From: Clostridia bacterium
GTDB taxonomy: Bacteria > Bacillota > Clostridia > Christensenellales > Borkfalkiaceae
Reading direction: 5' to 3'
Length of the DNA: 64,000 nucleotides
Assembly (NCBI GenBank): GCA_017621155.1
Contig: JAGATP010000041.1
Coordinates: 49,235-113,234 of the forward strand
In this document: positions 22,860 through 31,826 of the stretch, piece by piece
Position numbering within the stretch: the stretch's first letter is position 1
Layout: the number at the start of each line of letters is the position of its first letter
The notes under the pieces: model-generated
The model's input: the letters and a program-made list of their open reading frames with translations, nothing else
Databases searched by the model: none
Told to the model about the DNA's origin: nothing
Made by a program: the position numbers and the translations under genes

Positions 22860-24263
22860 ATGGCGAAACGAGGAACAAAGCTCAAGGAAAAATTGCATTC
22901 GCTGAAAACGTCGTTCTCGGCGCTTCCTTTGCGGTGCAAATTTCTTTGGCTGTTCGTGTCGCTTTCTGTCGTCTGCGTCCTTTTGTACCTTCTCTATATC
23001 TACCTGTTTTTTGCCCCCGGCAAAGATCTGTATGGCCCCGATTTTTTGAGCGGAAGCATCTTCTTTCAGGACGTCGGCGACGTATTCATGGATTTTTTCA
23101 ACATCAATTTCATGGTGTCGGAAAACAATCCCTATTTCGTGGAGGGAGATCCGGGCGGCGGTTCTTCCTATCCTCCGCTCATTCTCACGATTGCCAAGTT
23201 TTTCTCCCTGATCGGAGGAAAGGCAGAGACGGCGCGCGCCCTTCGGGCGACGGCAAGGGGGATTTTTTCTCTCGTTCTCTACTTTTCGATTTTCTTCGCG
23301 GGCGCATGGCTCGTCCTTCGCGCCTATGCAAAAAAAGTCGGTTTTTCGCTCAAAGAGACGATCTTTCTGTATGTTTCCCTCGTCCTTTCCGCTCCCATGC
23401 TCTACCTCATCGATCGGGGCAACTATCTGACGTATACGCTTCTCTTTTTGGGTATCTTTTTCCTGTACGAGGACAGCGCATCGCCCGTCCTTCGGGAGGT
23501 TTCTTATCTTGCCCTCGCCTGCGCGGTGGGGTCAAAGCTCTATCCTCTCGTTTTCGCGTTTCTTCTCCTCCGCGAAAAGCGCTATTACGCTTTTTTGCGG
23601 GTTTCGCTCTATTCGCTCGCGCTCTGCTTTTTGCCCTTCTTTTTCTTCGAGGGCGGAATCAGAAACGTCGTGTGGTTTGCGGAGAATCTGACGAGATTCA
23701 GCACGGAGCCCTATTCGTTCTGGTCTGAAGGCGTTCGCTTTTCGACGGGGACGTCCAACGACCTTGCGGTGGACAACCTCGTGCACGTATTCGCCCTTCT
23801 CGTCAGCGGTTGTTCCTTTTTCGAGTTGCCCGATTGGGTGTTCGGCATCGGATTCGGCGTTCGCGTCCTCTTTGCCGTTTTCACCGTCGGCAGTCTCTTT
23901 TTGGCGACGCACAAGTGGCAAGCCGTTCTCGGCGCGGCGCTTGCGGTTTTATTGTTACCCTCCCCCAGCTACGCTTATACGGCGGCGATCATGCTGTTTC
24001 CCTTTGTCCTCTTTTTGGCGGAAGACAGAGGGGGCAGGAAAAACATCGCTTATTTTGTATTGTTTCTCTGTGAGCTCTTGACGATCGACCTCGGATTTTT
24101 GCTTCCGACTTGGTCGCACGGATTGCAGCACGGATACGCGACAATCGACTTTATCCAGGGAATTGCCGCGTGTGCGCTCGCGATCCTTACCTTTTGCGAC
24201 AGTCTGAAAGGCCGTCTGTACAGGAAAAACCATGACAAGAACCATCCAGCATCCCTATCTTAA
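22860..24263 (+). CDS. GT87-like membrane glycosyltransferase 1
   Basis: A 467-aa polytopic protein with about ten membrane helices, of the DUF2029/GT87 mannosyltransferase type. These enzymes use polyprenyl-phosphate sugar donors outside the membrane. The first outer loop has FFQDVGDVFMDFFNINFM and SSYPPL, a motif set shared with the proteins at 36099 and 41220; its acidic residues are candidates for catalysis. A conserved LIDRGNYL follows helix 6. The start at 22860 has AAGGAAG upstream and fits the promoter. First gene of the locus. Confidence 0.78.
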   Translation: MAKRGTKLKEKLHSLKTSFSALPLRCKFLWLFVSLSVVCVLLYLLYIYLFFAPGKDLYGPDFLSGSIFFQDVGDVFMDFFNINFMVSENNPYFVEGDPGGGSSYPPLILTIAKFFSLIGGKAETARALRATARGIFSLVLYFSIFFAGAWLVLRAYAKKVGFSLKETIFLYVSLVLSAPMLYLIDRGNYLTYTLLFLGIFFLYEDSASPVLREVSYLALACAVGSKLYPLVFAFLLLREKRYYAFLRVSLYSLALCFLPFFFFEGGIRNVVWFAENLTRFSTEPYSFWSEGVRFSTGTSNDLAVDNLVHVFALLVSGCSFFELPDWVFGIGFGVRVLFAVFTVGSLFLATHKWQAVLGAALAVLLLPSPSYAYTAAIMLFPFVLFLAEDRGGRKNIAYFVLFLCELLTIDLGFLLPTWSHGLQHGYATIDFIQGIAACALAILTFCDSLKGRLYRKNHDKNHPASLS

Positions 24264-25473
24264 GCTCTTTCTCGTTCAGGTCGGTATCATCGTCGTCCTG
24301 ATCGGCGGAGGCATTCTCTTCTTTTCGATCAAGAGCGGCGGAATCGGGCCTGCGTTCGACTATTTTTTCAGCTATGCCATGTCCGACTTTGGACAGTATC
24401 TCTTCTTTTCGGTGCAAAAGAACCCGTACATAGGGAATTTTCACACCATGTATACCCCCTTGAATTTCCTCCTTTTGCTGCCCTTTACGTTTTTTTGCAG
24501 GGGGAACGATCTTTTTTATCGGCTTTCCGAGGTATCGGTTGAGGAGTACAACAAAGCGGTCGTCACTTCGGGCGCATTTTGGCTGAGTTATGCTCCCTAT
24601 GTCCTCCTTTTCATCGTATTCTACGTCTTTTTGGTAAGGCGCATTCTGCCGAGCGACATGGAGGAAAAGACGTGGTTTTCCCTCGCGCTCATCTTTTCCA
24701 ATCTCGGCATCTACGCCATTTCGCGGGGAAGCAACGTACAGCAGGTGCTCTTGCTTTTGCTGGTATTCGTCTGTGCTTACCGTTCGCCCAACAAGTGGTT
24801 GAAGGAGCTTGCGCTCCTCTCCCTCGCTGCGGCGGGCGTCTGCAAATATTACCCTTTCATTTTCGGGGCGCTCCTCATCAAAGAAAAGGATTATATGGCG
24901 GTTTTGCGGGTCATTCTCTATTCGATCCCCCTGTTTATTCTTCCTTTTCTCTGCTACGAAGGAGGCTTAGCGAACATTTCCCTTTACCTCGGTAATCTGG
25001 GGAAGTTCGTCTACGGAGAAAATCGCATTTCGGCGGGCAATAACCTTTCGGCATATAGCTTGGTCTATAAGATTGCCTTGCTTTTCGGGGGAGGAGAAGG
25101 ATCGTCTGTGCTCCGCTACGTCGCGCTCGGGTTTTGCCTGTCGATCCTCTTGGTCTGTGCGGTTCTCTCCATTGTCAGCGACAATCGTTTTACGCAATAC
25201 ATTCTCTTTAATTGCGCCATGACGCTTGTTTGCCCCGTATCGTATTATTATCTCGTCATCTACTTGATTTTTCCCATTGCCGAGTATATGCGGGAGTATC
25301 AGACGATGGAACAGGGTAGAAAGATCTATTACCTCGTATTTTTCTCGATTTGCGGCTTTTTGCCCTCTCTCGTACTGCCTTCCTACGTACTTCAGACCAT
25401 GCTGTACTTCGGGGCGATCGGGATCGAGTGGGTACACCTAACGAAAAAACAGAAACAGAAGGAAAGAACATGA
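24232..25473 (+). CDS. GT87-like membrane glycosyltransferase 2
   Basis: A 413-aa polytopic protein that overlaps the previous gene by 32 bases. The plan is that of GT87: a first loop with FFSYAMSDFGQYLFFSVQKN and PYIGNFHTMYTPL, then AISRGSNVQQ in the place of the RGNY motif, and a KYYPFIFGALL segment equal to the KLYPLVFAFLL of protein 1. It is the most divergent of the four GT87-like proteins here. Donor and acceptor are unknown. Confidence 0.72.
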   Translation: MTRTIQHPYLKLFLVQVGIIVVLIGGGILFFSIKSGGIGPAFDYFFSYAMSDFGQYLFFSVQKNPYIGNFHTMYTPLNFLLLLPFTFFCRGNDLFYRLSEVSVEEYNKAVVTSGAFWLSYAPYVLLFIVFYVFLVRRILPSDMEEKTWFSLALIFSNLGIYAISRGSNVQQVLLLLLVFVCAYRSPNKWLKELALLSLAAAGVCKYYPFIFGALLIKEKDYMAVLRVILYSIPLFILPFLCYEGGLANISLYLGNLGKFVYGENRISAGNNLSAYSLVYKIALLFGGGEGSSVLRYVALGFCLSILLVCAVLSIVSDNRFTQYILFNCAMTLVCPVSYYYLVIYLIFPIAEYMREYQTMEQGRKIYYLVFFSICGFLPSLVLPSYVLQTMLYFGAIGIEWVHLTKKQKQKERT

Positions 25474-26249
25474 AAGTAGTTATTCTTGCAGGCGGACTTG
25501 GCACCAGAATCAGTGAAGAGAGCAGACTCAAGCCCAAGCCCATGGTGGAATTGTGCGATCAGCCCATTCTTTGGCACATCATGAAGGAGTATTCCTATTA
25601 CGGATTCAACGAGTTCATCATCTGTGCCGGTTATAAGCAGACGCTCATTAAAGAATATTTTGCCAACTACTATCTGCATCATTCGGATATTACGTTCGAC
25701 TTTACCAAGGAGAACAAACAGATCGTCCACAACAACGTGGCAGAGCCCTGGAAGGTGACGATCGTCGATACCGGTCTTCATACGATGACGGGGGGACGGC
25801 TCAAGCGCATCCGCCAATACCTCGGCGACGAGGATTTCCTGATGACGTACGGCGACGGCGTCTCGGACATCAACATCAAAGACCTCATCGCCTTCCACAA
25901 AAAGAGCGGCAAGCTCGCGACCCTCACCGCAGTCATGCAGGGAGGGAGATTCGGCACCATCGACATCAGCCGCGACGCTTCCGTCAAGAGCTTTAAGGAA
26001 AAGCGCCCCGAAGACGGCGGCTGGATCAACGGCGGCTACATGGTGCTCAGCCCCAAGGTGCTCGACTACATCGAGGGGGACAGCACGACGTTTGAAAGGG
26101 AGCCTTTAGAGCAGCTCGCAAAGGAAGGTCAGCTCTGCGCCTATCGCTACAACGGATTCTGGCAGTGCATGGATACGCTCCGCGAAAAGAATTACCTTGA
26201 ACACCTCATGTTAACCGGCGAAGCGCCCTGGATGGTTTGGGAAAAGTAA
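25470..26249 (+). CDS. rfbF: Glucose-1-phosphate cytidylyltransferase
   Basis: A 259-aa nucleotidyltransferase that makes CDP-glucose from CTP and glucose 1-phosphate. The signature GGLGTRISEES with KPKPMVE (about 8-26) and the acidic metal site in YGDGVSDINI are diagnostic of the RfbF/AscA family. Length is as usual (about 257). The start at 25470 gives MKVVILAGGLGTR and an ATGA overlap with the previous gene; AAGGAAAG precedes it. It starts the CDP-3,6-dideoxyhexose pathway. Confidence 0.95.
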   Translation: MKVVILAGGLGTRISEESRLKPKPMVELCDQPILWHIMKEYSYYGFNEFIICAGYKQTLIKEYFANYYLHHSDITFDFTKENKQIVHNNVAEPWKVTIVDTGLHTMTGGRLKRIRQYLGDEDFLMTYGDGVSDINIKDLIAFHKKSGKLATLTAVMQGGRFGTIDISRDASVKSFKEKRPEDGGWINGGYMVLSPKVLDYIEGDSTTFEREPLEQLAKEGQLCAYRYNGFWQCMDTLREKNYLEHLMLTGEAPWMVWEK

Positions 26250-26255
26250 TTTCCC

Positions 26256-27425
26256 ATGCTAAAAGCGCGTACACCTGCCTTTTTCGGCAAAAATACTTCA
26301 CGTTTCATCAAGTGCATTGCCATCGTGCTCATGCTTTACCACCACCTCATCGGCTTCGATTATTGGCATTTGCAGTTTGTCGTTCGGTGCGTCCCCTGGA
26401 TGGTATCGTTCGGAAAAGTGTGCATCGATCTCTTTGCCTTCGTGACGGGCGTCGCCTTTTTCGTCCTGAAAGACCGCTATGAAAAGGGGAGCTACCGCCT
26501 CCAAAAGGGGATTTCCTTCCTCTTACAATATCAGCTCGTCTGCCTTATTTTTCTTACGATCGGGCTTTTCTGCAGCGAGCCCATGCCCGATTTTTCCACT
26601 CTTCTCAAAAATCTGTTCGGATGGGAGACGGGAGTCGGCGGAACAATTGTAGACTATTCGATCATCCCGCCCGTCTTTACCCCGTTCGGGAAACAGTATA
26701 TCAACGTCTGTCACGCGTGGTACGTCTTTTTCTACCTGTTAGCCCTCGCGGCGTACCCGCTTCTTGCGAGACTTTCCACGGGGAAAGGAATGCTCGCCGA
26801 CGCGGGACTTCTCCTTCTCACCTTTTCCCTTCTTCGCGCGTTCGCGCTTCTTTCGGGCGTCTCCTCTCTTCCCTTCGTCGATGAATTTCTGGATTATCTT
26901 CCCATCGTCGCCCTCGGCTATCTGATCGCAAAAAACAAAGCGTTCGAGGCATTCGAAAAGCTTCCTTCCTATCTTTCTTTGGGAGTTGGCGTTTTCGTCT
27001 GCGTGGCGACCATCGTGATTCGATACGGCGAAACGGACGCGGCGGAATTTCCCCTGCGCGCTGCTTGGATTTACGTTCCGCTCCTCGTCTATTTCTTCGC
27101 AAAAGTGGGAAAAACGGGTGCGTTTTTCCTCAAAAAAGTTCCCAAATTGTACAAAGTGTGCCTGTTTTTCGTCACGTTTTTCGCGGCGAACAGCATGAAC
27201 GTCTGGTATCTGCACGGCATTTTCAATACACCGCGCCAATCGCTGCAATGGATCGCCTATCTTCCGAGAAGGTCGCTTCTGATCGTCGGATGGGTACTCG
27301 TATTACTGAGTATCGTCTCCTTCGTACTCTCCTTCCCGCAGAAGATGCTATCCGATTGGTGCAGGCAAGTTTTTTATAAAATCAAAAAGAAAAGGAACGG
27401 ATATGACACAACAAGAACAGGATAA
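26256..27425 (+). CDS. Acyltransferase-3 family membrane protein
   Basis: A 389-aa polytopic protein with about ten helices. The early segment IKCIAIVLMLYHHL has the conserved His pair of the acyltransferase-3 (OafA/YiaH) family, and GKVCIDLFAFVTGVAFF matches the second motif. Such proteins O-acetylate or otherwise acylate cell-surface sugars. It starts 6 bases after rfbF and overlaps rfbH by 23 bases. The sugar it modifies is unknown; the neighbours suggest the dideoxyhexose or its carrier glycan. Confidence 0.8.
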   Translation: MLKARTPAFFGKNTSRFIKCIAIVLMLYHHLIGFDYWHLQFVVRCVPWMVSFGKVCIDLFAFVTGVAFFVLKDRYEKGSYRLQKGISFLLQYQLVCLIFLTIGLFCSEPMPDFSTLLKNLFGWETGVGGTIVDYSIIPPVFTPFGKQYINVCHAWYVFFYLLALAAYPLLARLSTGKGMLADAGLLLLTFSLLRAFALLSGVSSLPFVDEFLDYLPIVALGYLIAKNKAFEAFEKLPSYLSLGVGVFVCVATIVIRYGETDAAEFPLRAAWIYVPLLVYFFAKVGKTGAFFLKKVPKLYKVCLFFVTFFAANSMNVWYLHGIFNTPRQSLQWIAYLPRRSLLIVGWVLVLLSIVSFVLSFPQKMLSDWCRQVFYKIKKKRNGYDTTRTG

Positions 27426-28731
27426 GCAAAAAATTCTCGACCTCGTTGCCGAGTATTACAGAAATTATCATCAGAAGCCCGCATACAAAGAGGGAGACCG
27501 CATCACCTACGCCGCTCGCGTTTACGGCGAGGAAGAAATGGTCAACCTCGCGGACAGCGCGCTTGAATTTTGGCTCACTTCGGGAAAGTGGACGGAACAG
27601 TTCGAGCGCGAGTTCGCCAAGTTTTTGGGCGTGCGCTCTGTCTCTCTCGTCAACAGCGGTTCGAGCGCAAATCTCGTCGCCTTTATGGCGCTGACCTCTC
27701 CCCTGCTCGGAGAGCGGCGTATAAAGAGAGGGGACGAAGTCATCACCGTTGCGGCGGGTTTCCCCACGACGGTAACACCCATTATCAACTTCGGCGCGAT
27801 TCCCGTTTTCGTGGACATCACCATTCCTCAATACAACATCGACGTTTCCAAGCTCGAAGAGGCGCTTTCCGAAAAGACCAAGGCGGTCATGATCGCCCAT
27901 ACCCTCGGCAATCCCTTCGACCTTACCGCAGTCAAAGCGTTTTGCGATCGGCATAATTTGTGGCTCGTCGAAGACAATTGCGACGCGCTCGGCTCGAAGT
28001 ATCTCTATTGCGGAGAGGAGCGCTACACGGGCACGATCGGCGACATCGGAACTTCCAGTTTCTATCCCCCGCACCACATCACGATGGGGGAGGGCGGCGC
28101 CGTGTATACGTCCAATCCCGTGCTGGCGCGGGCAATCCGCTCCATGCGCGATTGGGGAAGAGACTGCGTTTGTCCTTCGGGAAGGGACAACTTCTGCGGA
28201 CACAGATTTGACAGACAGTACGGCGAGCTTCCCTTAGGCTACGATCACAAATACGTTTATTCCCATTTCGGGTACAATTTAAAACCCACCGATCTGCAAG
28301 CCGCCATCGGCTGCGCGCAGATGAAGCGGGTGGACGAATTCGCCGAGCGGCGGCGGCACAATTGGGCAAGACTGAAAGAGGGCTTAAAGGATTGCACCGA
28401 CAAGCTCATCCTTCCCGAGCCGTGCGCGCATTCCAATCCCTCGTGGTTCGGCTTCATGATCACCTGTAAGGACGGGGTCGATTCCTTCAAAGTCGTCGAA
28501 TACATCGAATCCAAACAGGTGCAGACGAGAAGGCTTTTTGCAGGCAATCTCATCAAGCACCCTTGCTTCGACGAGATGAGAAAAACGGGGGAGGGCTACC
28601 GCGTGGTCGGGGAGCTTTCCAATACCGATAAAATCACCACGGACACCTTCTGGGTCGGGGTCTATCCCGGCATGACGGACGAAATGATCGACAGGATGAT
28701 CAAAGTCATCAAAGAGGCGATTTCCCAATGA
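27403..28731 (+). CDS. rfbH: CDP-4-keto-6-deoxyglucose 3-dehydrase (E1, RfbH-like)
   Basis: A 442-aa PMP-dependent enzyme that removes the C3 hydroxyl from CDP-4-keto-6-deoxyglucose. The PLP lysine of aminotransferases is replaced by His in SFYPPHHITMGEGG (about 219-232), the mark of E1. The [2Fe-2S] ligands fit: Cys193, then CVC (C255, C257) and Cys265, keeping the C-x-C-x7-C spacing. A reductase partner (E3, AscD/DdhD) is not in the window. AAAGGAACGG precedes the ATG. The product feeds a 4-reductase or a branching enzyme. Confidence 0.93.
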   Translation: MTQQEQDKQKILDLVAEYYRNYHQKPAYKEGDRITYAARVYGEEEMVNLADSALEFWLTSGKWTEQFEREFAKFLGVRSVSLVNSGSSANLVAFMALTSPLLGERRIKRGDEVITVAAGFPTTVTPIINFGAIPVFVDITIPQYNIDVSKLEEALSEKTKAVMIAHTLGNPFDLTAVKAFCDRHNLWLVEDNCDALGSKYLYCGEERYTGTIGDIGTSSFYPPHHITMGEGGAVYTSNPVLARAIRSMRDWGRDCVCPSGRDNFCGHRFDRQYGELPLGYDHKYVYSHFGYNLKPTDLQAAIGCAQMKRVDEFAERRRHNWARLKEGLKDCTDKLILPEPCAHSNPSWFGFMITCKDGVDSFKVVEYIESKQVQTRRLFAGNLIKHPCFDEMRKTGEGYRVVGELSNTDKITTDTFWVGVYPGMTDEMIDRMIKVIKEAISQ

Positions 28732-29219
28732 AGTTTACGGCTCTCGTCAAAAAGCTCTATTACGATATGCGAATCCGCTTCCTCTTCGTGGGGGCGCTCA
28801 ATACCGTAATCGGATTCGGCGTCGATGCGCTCGTATGCTTTCTCTTTCAACAGCATACGGACGTCTCCGCAACCGTCTATCAGGCGGTTGCCATCGTTAC
28901 GGGTACAATCATCGGCGCGATCAACAGCTATTTCTGGAACAAATACTTTACGTTCCGCTCCAAGAAAAAATCCCTGCGGGAAATCGGACGGTTTGCGCTC
29001 GTGTACCTTGTTTGCTTTTTGTTCAGCTATTTTTCGCAGCTCGGTATGCAGGCGTGGCTGGACTATCCCGACAAGAGCTGGCAATTTTACGCGGTAAAGC
29101 TCGGCGTGCTCGTCGTACAGACGGCGGCGAGCTGGTTCGGACAGAAGTATTTCAGTTTCCGCAAGGGAAAGAGCAACGACCTTGCCGAAGAAGAGAGCAA
29201 AGGACATAACGACGTATGA
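28728..29219 (+). CDS. GtrA-family lipid-linked sugar flippase
   Basis: A 163-aa protein with four membrane helices. The motifs RFLFVGALNTVIGFGVD and NSYFWNKYFTFR, and the closing FGQKYFSFRKG, are typical of GtrA. GtrA proteins are thought to flip undecaprenyl-phosphate sugars and pair with a GtrB/DPM-like GT2, which is present at 32720. ATGA overlaps join it to both neighbours. Confidence 0.9.
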   Translation: MKFTALVKKLYYDMRIRFLFVGALNTVIGFGVDALVCFLFQQHTDVSATVYQAVAIVTGTIIGAINSYFWNKYFTFRSKKKSLREIGRFALVYLVCFLFSYFSQLGMQAWLDYPDKSWQFYAVKLGVLVVQTAASWFGQKYFSFRKGKSNDLAEEESKGHNDV

Positions 29220-31012
29220 AAATGAGACTTGCCGATTATGTGGCAGACTTTTTGGTTGAAAACGGAATTACCCATCAATTCTGCGTGACGGGCGGCGGCG
29301 CCATGTTTTTGAACGACGCCTTCGGCGGAAAAGAGGGATTGAAGGTATTCTACAATCACAACGAACAAGGTTGTTCCGTCGCAGCGGAGGGCTATGCGCG
29401 GGCGAGCGGAAAGATGTGCTCCGTCTGCGTGACGACAGGGCCGGGCGGCACGAACGCCCTCACGGGCGTCATGGGCGCTTACGTCGATTCGATCCCCATG
29501 TTCGTCATCTCCGGTCAGGTCAAATTCGTGACGACGGTGGCAAGCTGTCCTTCCCTTCCCTTAAGACAGCTCGGAGATCAGGAATTTCCCATCGTAGAAT
29601 GCGCAAAATATATGACGAAGTACGCCGTCATGGTGACGGATCCCAATTCCATTCGCTATCACCTCAAAAAGGCGTTCTATCTTGCCACGCACGGCCGTCC
29701 GGGGCCCGTGTGGCTGGACATTCCCATCAACGTGCAGTCCGCGCTCATCGATACGGAAACGCTCCTCGATTACGACGAGGCGGAGGATAAAAAAGAGCTT
29801 CCTCCTCCCCCGCAAAAAGAACAGATTCAGACGCTGATGAAGCGGCTTTCCGCCGCGAAGCGCCCCGTCATTTTGGCGGGAGACGGAATCCGCATTTCGG
29901 ACACGCAAAAAGAATTTTTGGCGCTCGTCAGAAAATGGGGAATCCCCGTCTGCACGGCTTGGAATTCCCACGATCTTCTCGGCGATACCGATCCTTTCAG
30001 CTGCGGCAGACCTTCTACGGTCGGCACACGCGGGGGCAACATCGTCTTGCAGACCGCAGACTTTGTTTTGGCGCTCGGATGCAGAATGAACATCCGCATC
30101 ATCAGCTACAATTGGGAAAACTTTGCGAAAAACGCCTATCTCGCTTCCGTGGACATCGATCGGGCAGAGCTCGAAAAGCCGACCCTGCACGTCGATCTGA
30201 AAATTCACGCCGATCTTCGGGAGCTGTTGCCCGCCCTTTTAAAGGAAGATTACGCCCCGCATCACGAGGCTTGGCGCGCATGGGCAAAGGAAGTCGCCTT
30301 CCGCTACCCCGCCGATCTTCCCGAATACTACAAAAAATCCACGCCGGTCAATCCCTACGTCTTTATGAAAAAGCTTTCGAAAGCGTTTTCGAATGACGAG
30401 ACGGTCGTCTGCTCCAACGGAAGCGCCTGCGTCTGCTCCTTCCAGGCAATGGAAATGCGGGAAGGTCAGCGCGTCTTTACCAATTCGGGGTGCGCGTCCA
30501 TGGGCTATGGCTTGCCTGCGGCAGTCGGCGCAGCCGTAGCGCTTGCGGGAAAGCGGGTGATCTGCCTCGAAGGGGACGGCTCCATTCAGATGAACTTACA
30601 GGAGCTGCAAACGGTCGTCGGCAATCAGTTGAATGTGAAGATCGTCTGGCTCAACAACGAAGGATATCATTCCATTCGCCAGACGCAGACCAACTCCTTC
30701 CACTCTCATTTTTGCGGAGTTTCCAAGGAGAGCGGCGTCTCTCTCCCCGAAGCGGAGCGCATCGCCTACGCCTATCGCATTCCCTTCTTCCGGGTTGATT
30801 GCCACGAAAAAATCGACGAAACGGTACAAAATTGGCTGAACACGGAGGGCTTTGCCATGCTCGAGGTCGTTCTCGACAAGAAGCAGTTCTTTGCGCCCAA
30901 GCTCTCTTCCAAAACGCTTCCCGACGGGTCGATCGTGTCCCCGTCGCTCGAAGACATGTTCCCCTTCCTTTCCGAAGAGGAAAAGCCAATTTTGCCCGAA
31001 ACATTACGTTAA
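29216..31012 (+). CDS. ThDP-dependent acetolactate-synthase-like enzyme 1 (YerE-like candidate)
   Basis: A 598-aa ThDP enzyme with the three-domain plan of acetolactate synthase. The catalytic Glu is Glu50 in YNHNEQG; the cofactor site is GDGSIQMN ... WLNNEGY in the last domain. Family members in sugar clusters, such as YerE of yersiniose synthesis, transfer a C2 unit from pyruvate to C4 of a CDP-3,6-dideoxy-4-ketohexose. That role is inferred from the RfbF/RfbH context. It is clearly a paralog of the enzyme at 39419. ATGA overlap with GtrA. Confidence 0.82.
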   Translation: MKMRLADYVADFLVENGITHQFCVTGGGAMFLNDAFGGKEGLKVFYNHNEQGCSVAAEGYARASGKMCSVCVTTGPGGTNALTGVMGAYVDSIPMFVISGQVKFVTTVASCPSLPLRQLGDQEFPIVECAKYMTKYAVMVTDPNSIRYHLKKAFYLATHGRPGPVWLDIPINVQSALIDTETLLDYDEAEDKKELPPPPQKEQIQTLMKRLSAAKRPVILAGDGIRISDTQKEFLALVRKWGIPVCTAWNSHDLLGDTDPFSCGRPSTVGTRGGNIVLQTADFVLALGCRMNIRIISYNWENFAKNAYLASVDIDRAELEKPTLHVDLKIHADLRELLPALLKEDYAPHHEAWRAWAKEVAFRYPADLPEYYKKSTPVNPYVFMKKLSKAFSNDETVVCSNGSACVCSFQAMEMREGQRVFTNSGCASMGYGLPAAVGAAVALAGKRVICLEGDGSIQMNLQELQTVVGNQLNVKIVWLNNEGYHSIRQTQTNSFHSHFCGVSKESGVSLPEAERIAYAYRIPFFRVDCHEKIDETVQNWLNTEGFAMLEVVLDKKQFFAPKLSSKTLPDGSIVSPSLEDMFPFLSEEEKPILPETLR

Positions 31013-31028
31013 ACAGGAGGATTCATTT

Positions 31029-31826
31029 ATGAATTTAATCGAAAAGAAAATGCTCGATCTTCTCAAAGAGCTCAGGGACGAACACAACGTCCTCGCCATC
31101 AAGGCGGAATTCGAAGCGGAGGGCAGTCGTACCGACGAGCTCGTCCAACTCAATGAAGTGATCTTCCGTGCCGATATGCAGCTCTTCATCAAAATCGGCG
31201 GATGCGAGGCGGTCAGAGACCTCGACCAGTGCCGCCTGCTCGGCGCAACCGGCATCATGGCGCCCATGATCGAAACGCCGTTCGCCATGAAAAAATACGT
31301 CGGCGCAGCCAAAAAGGTCTACGGAGACCAGGTAAACGACATCAGCTGGATCATCAATGCCGAGACCAAGACCTGCAAGCAGAACTTAAAGGACATTCTC
31401 GACGAGGGCGAGGGATTTTTGAACGTCGTCTCCGTCGGCAGAGTGGATTTGTCCTCTTCCATGGGACTCACCCGTGCGGACATCAATAACGAAACCATGT
31501 TCGAAACGACGAAGGAGATTGCCGAATACACGAGAAAGAGAGGGTATCTCGTCAATTTCGGGGGCGGCATCAGCTTCGACGCCATTCCCTTCATTCGGAG
31601 AATTGCTCCCTATGTAGATAGATTCGAAACGAGAAAGGTCGTCTTCGGCATTATGGACGATGAAAAGAGGCTGGAAAAGGCCATCTATCGCGCCATGGAA
31701 TTCGAAACGCTCTATTTGCAGAACAAGTGCGCTTACTACAATCGCATGGCGAAGGAAGACGAAGCGAGAATGCAGATGTTTACCGTTCGCCTGCAACAGG
31801 CAAAAGACAGACTCGGCATTTTATGA
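31029..31826 (+). CDS. HpcH/HpaI-type aldolase family protein
   Basis: A 265-aa TIM-barrel protein of the class II HpcH/HpaI aldolase or citrate-lyase beta type. KIGGCEAVRDLDQCRLLG (55-72), MAPMIETPFAM (78-88, metal-site Glu) and GRVDLSSSMGL (137-147, metal-site Asp) support this. Such enzymes cleave or form C-C bonds with pyruvate or similar. In this place it could supply or extend the C2/C3 unit for a branched sugar, which is inference. An AGGAGG site precedes the ATG, 16 bases after the ThDP gene. Confidence 0.8.
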   Translation: MNLIEKKMLDLLKELRDEHNVLAIKAEFEAEGSRTDELVQLNEVIFRADMQLFIKIGGCEAVRDLDQCRLLGATGIMAPMIETPFAMKKYVGAAKKVYGDQVNDISWIINAETKTCKQNLKDILDEGEGFLNVVSVGRVDLSSSMGLTRADINNETMFETTKEIAEYTRKRGYLVNFGGGISFDAIPFIRRIAPYVDRFETRKVVFGIMDDEKRLEKAIYRAMEFETLYLQNKCAYYNRMAKEDEARMQMFTVRLQQAKDRLGIL

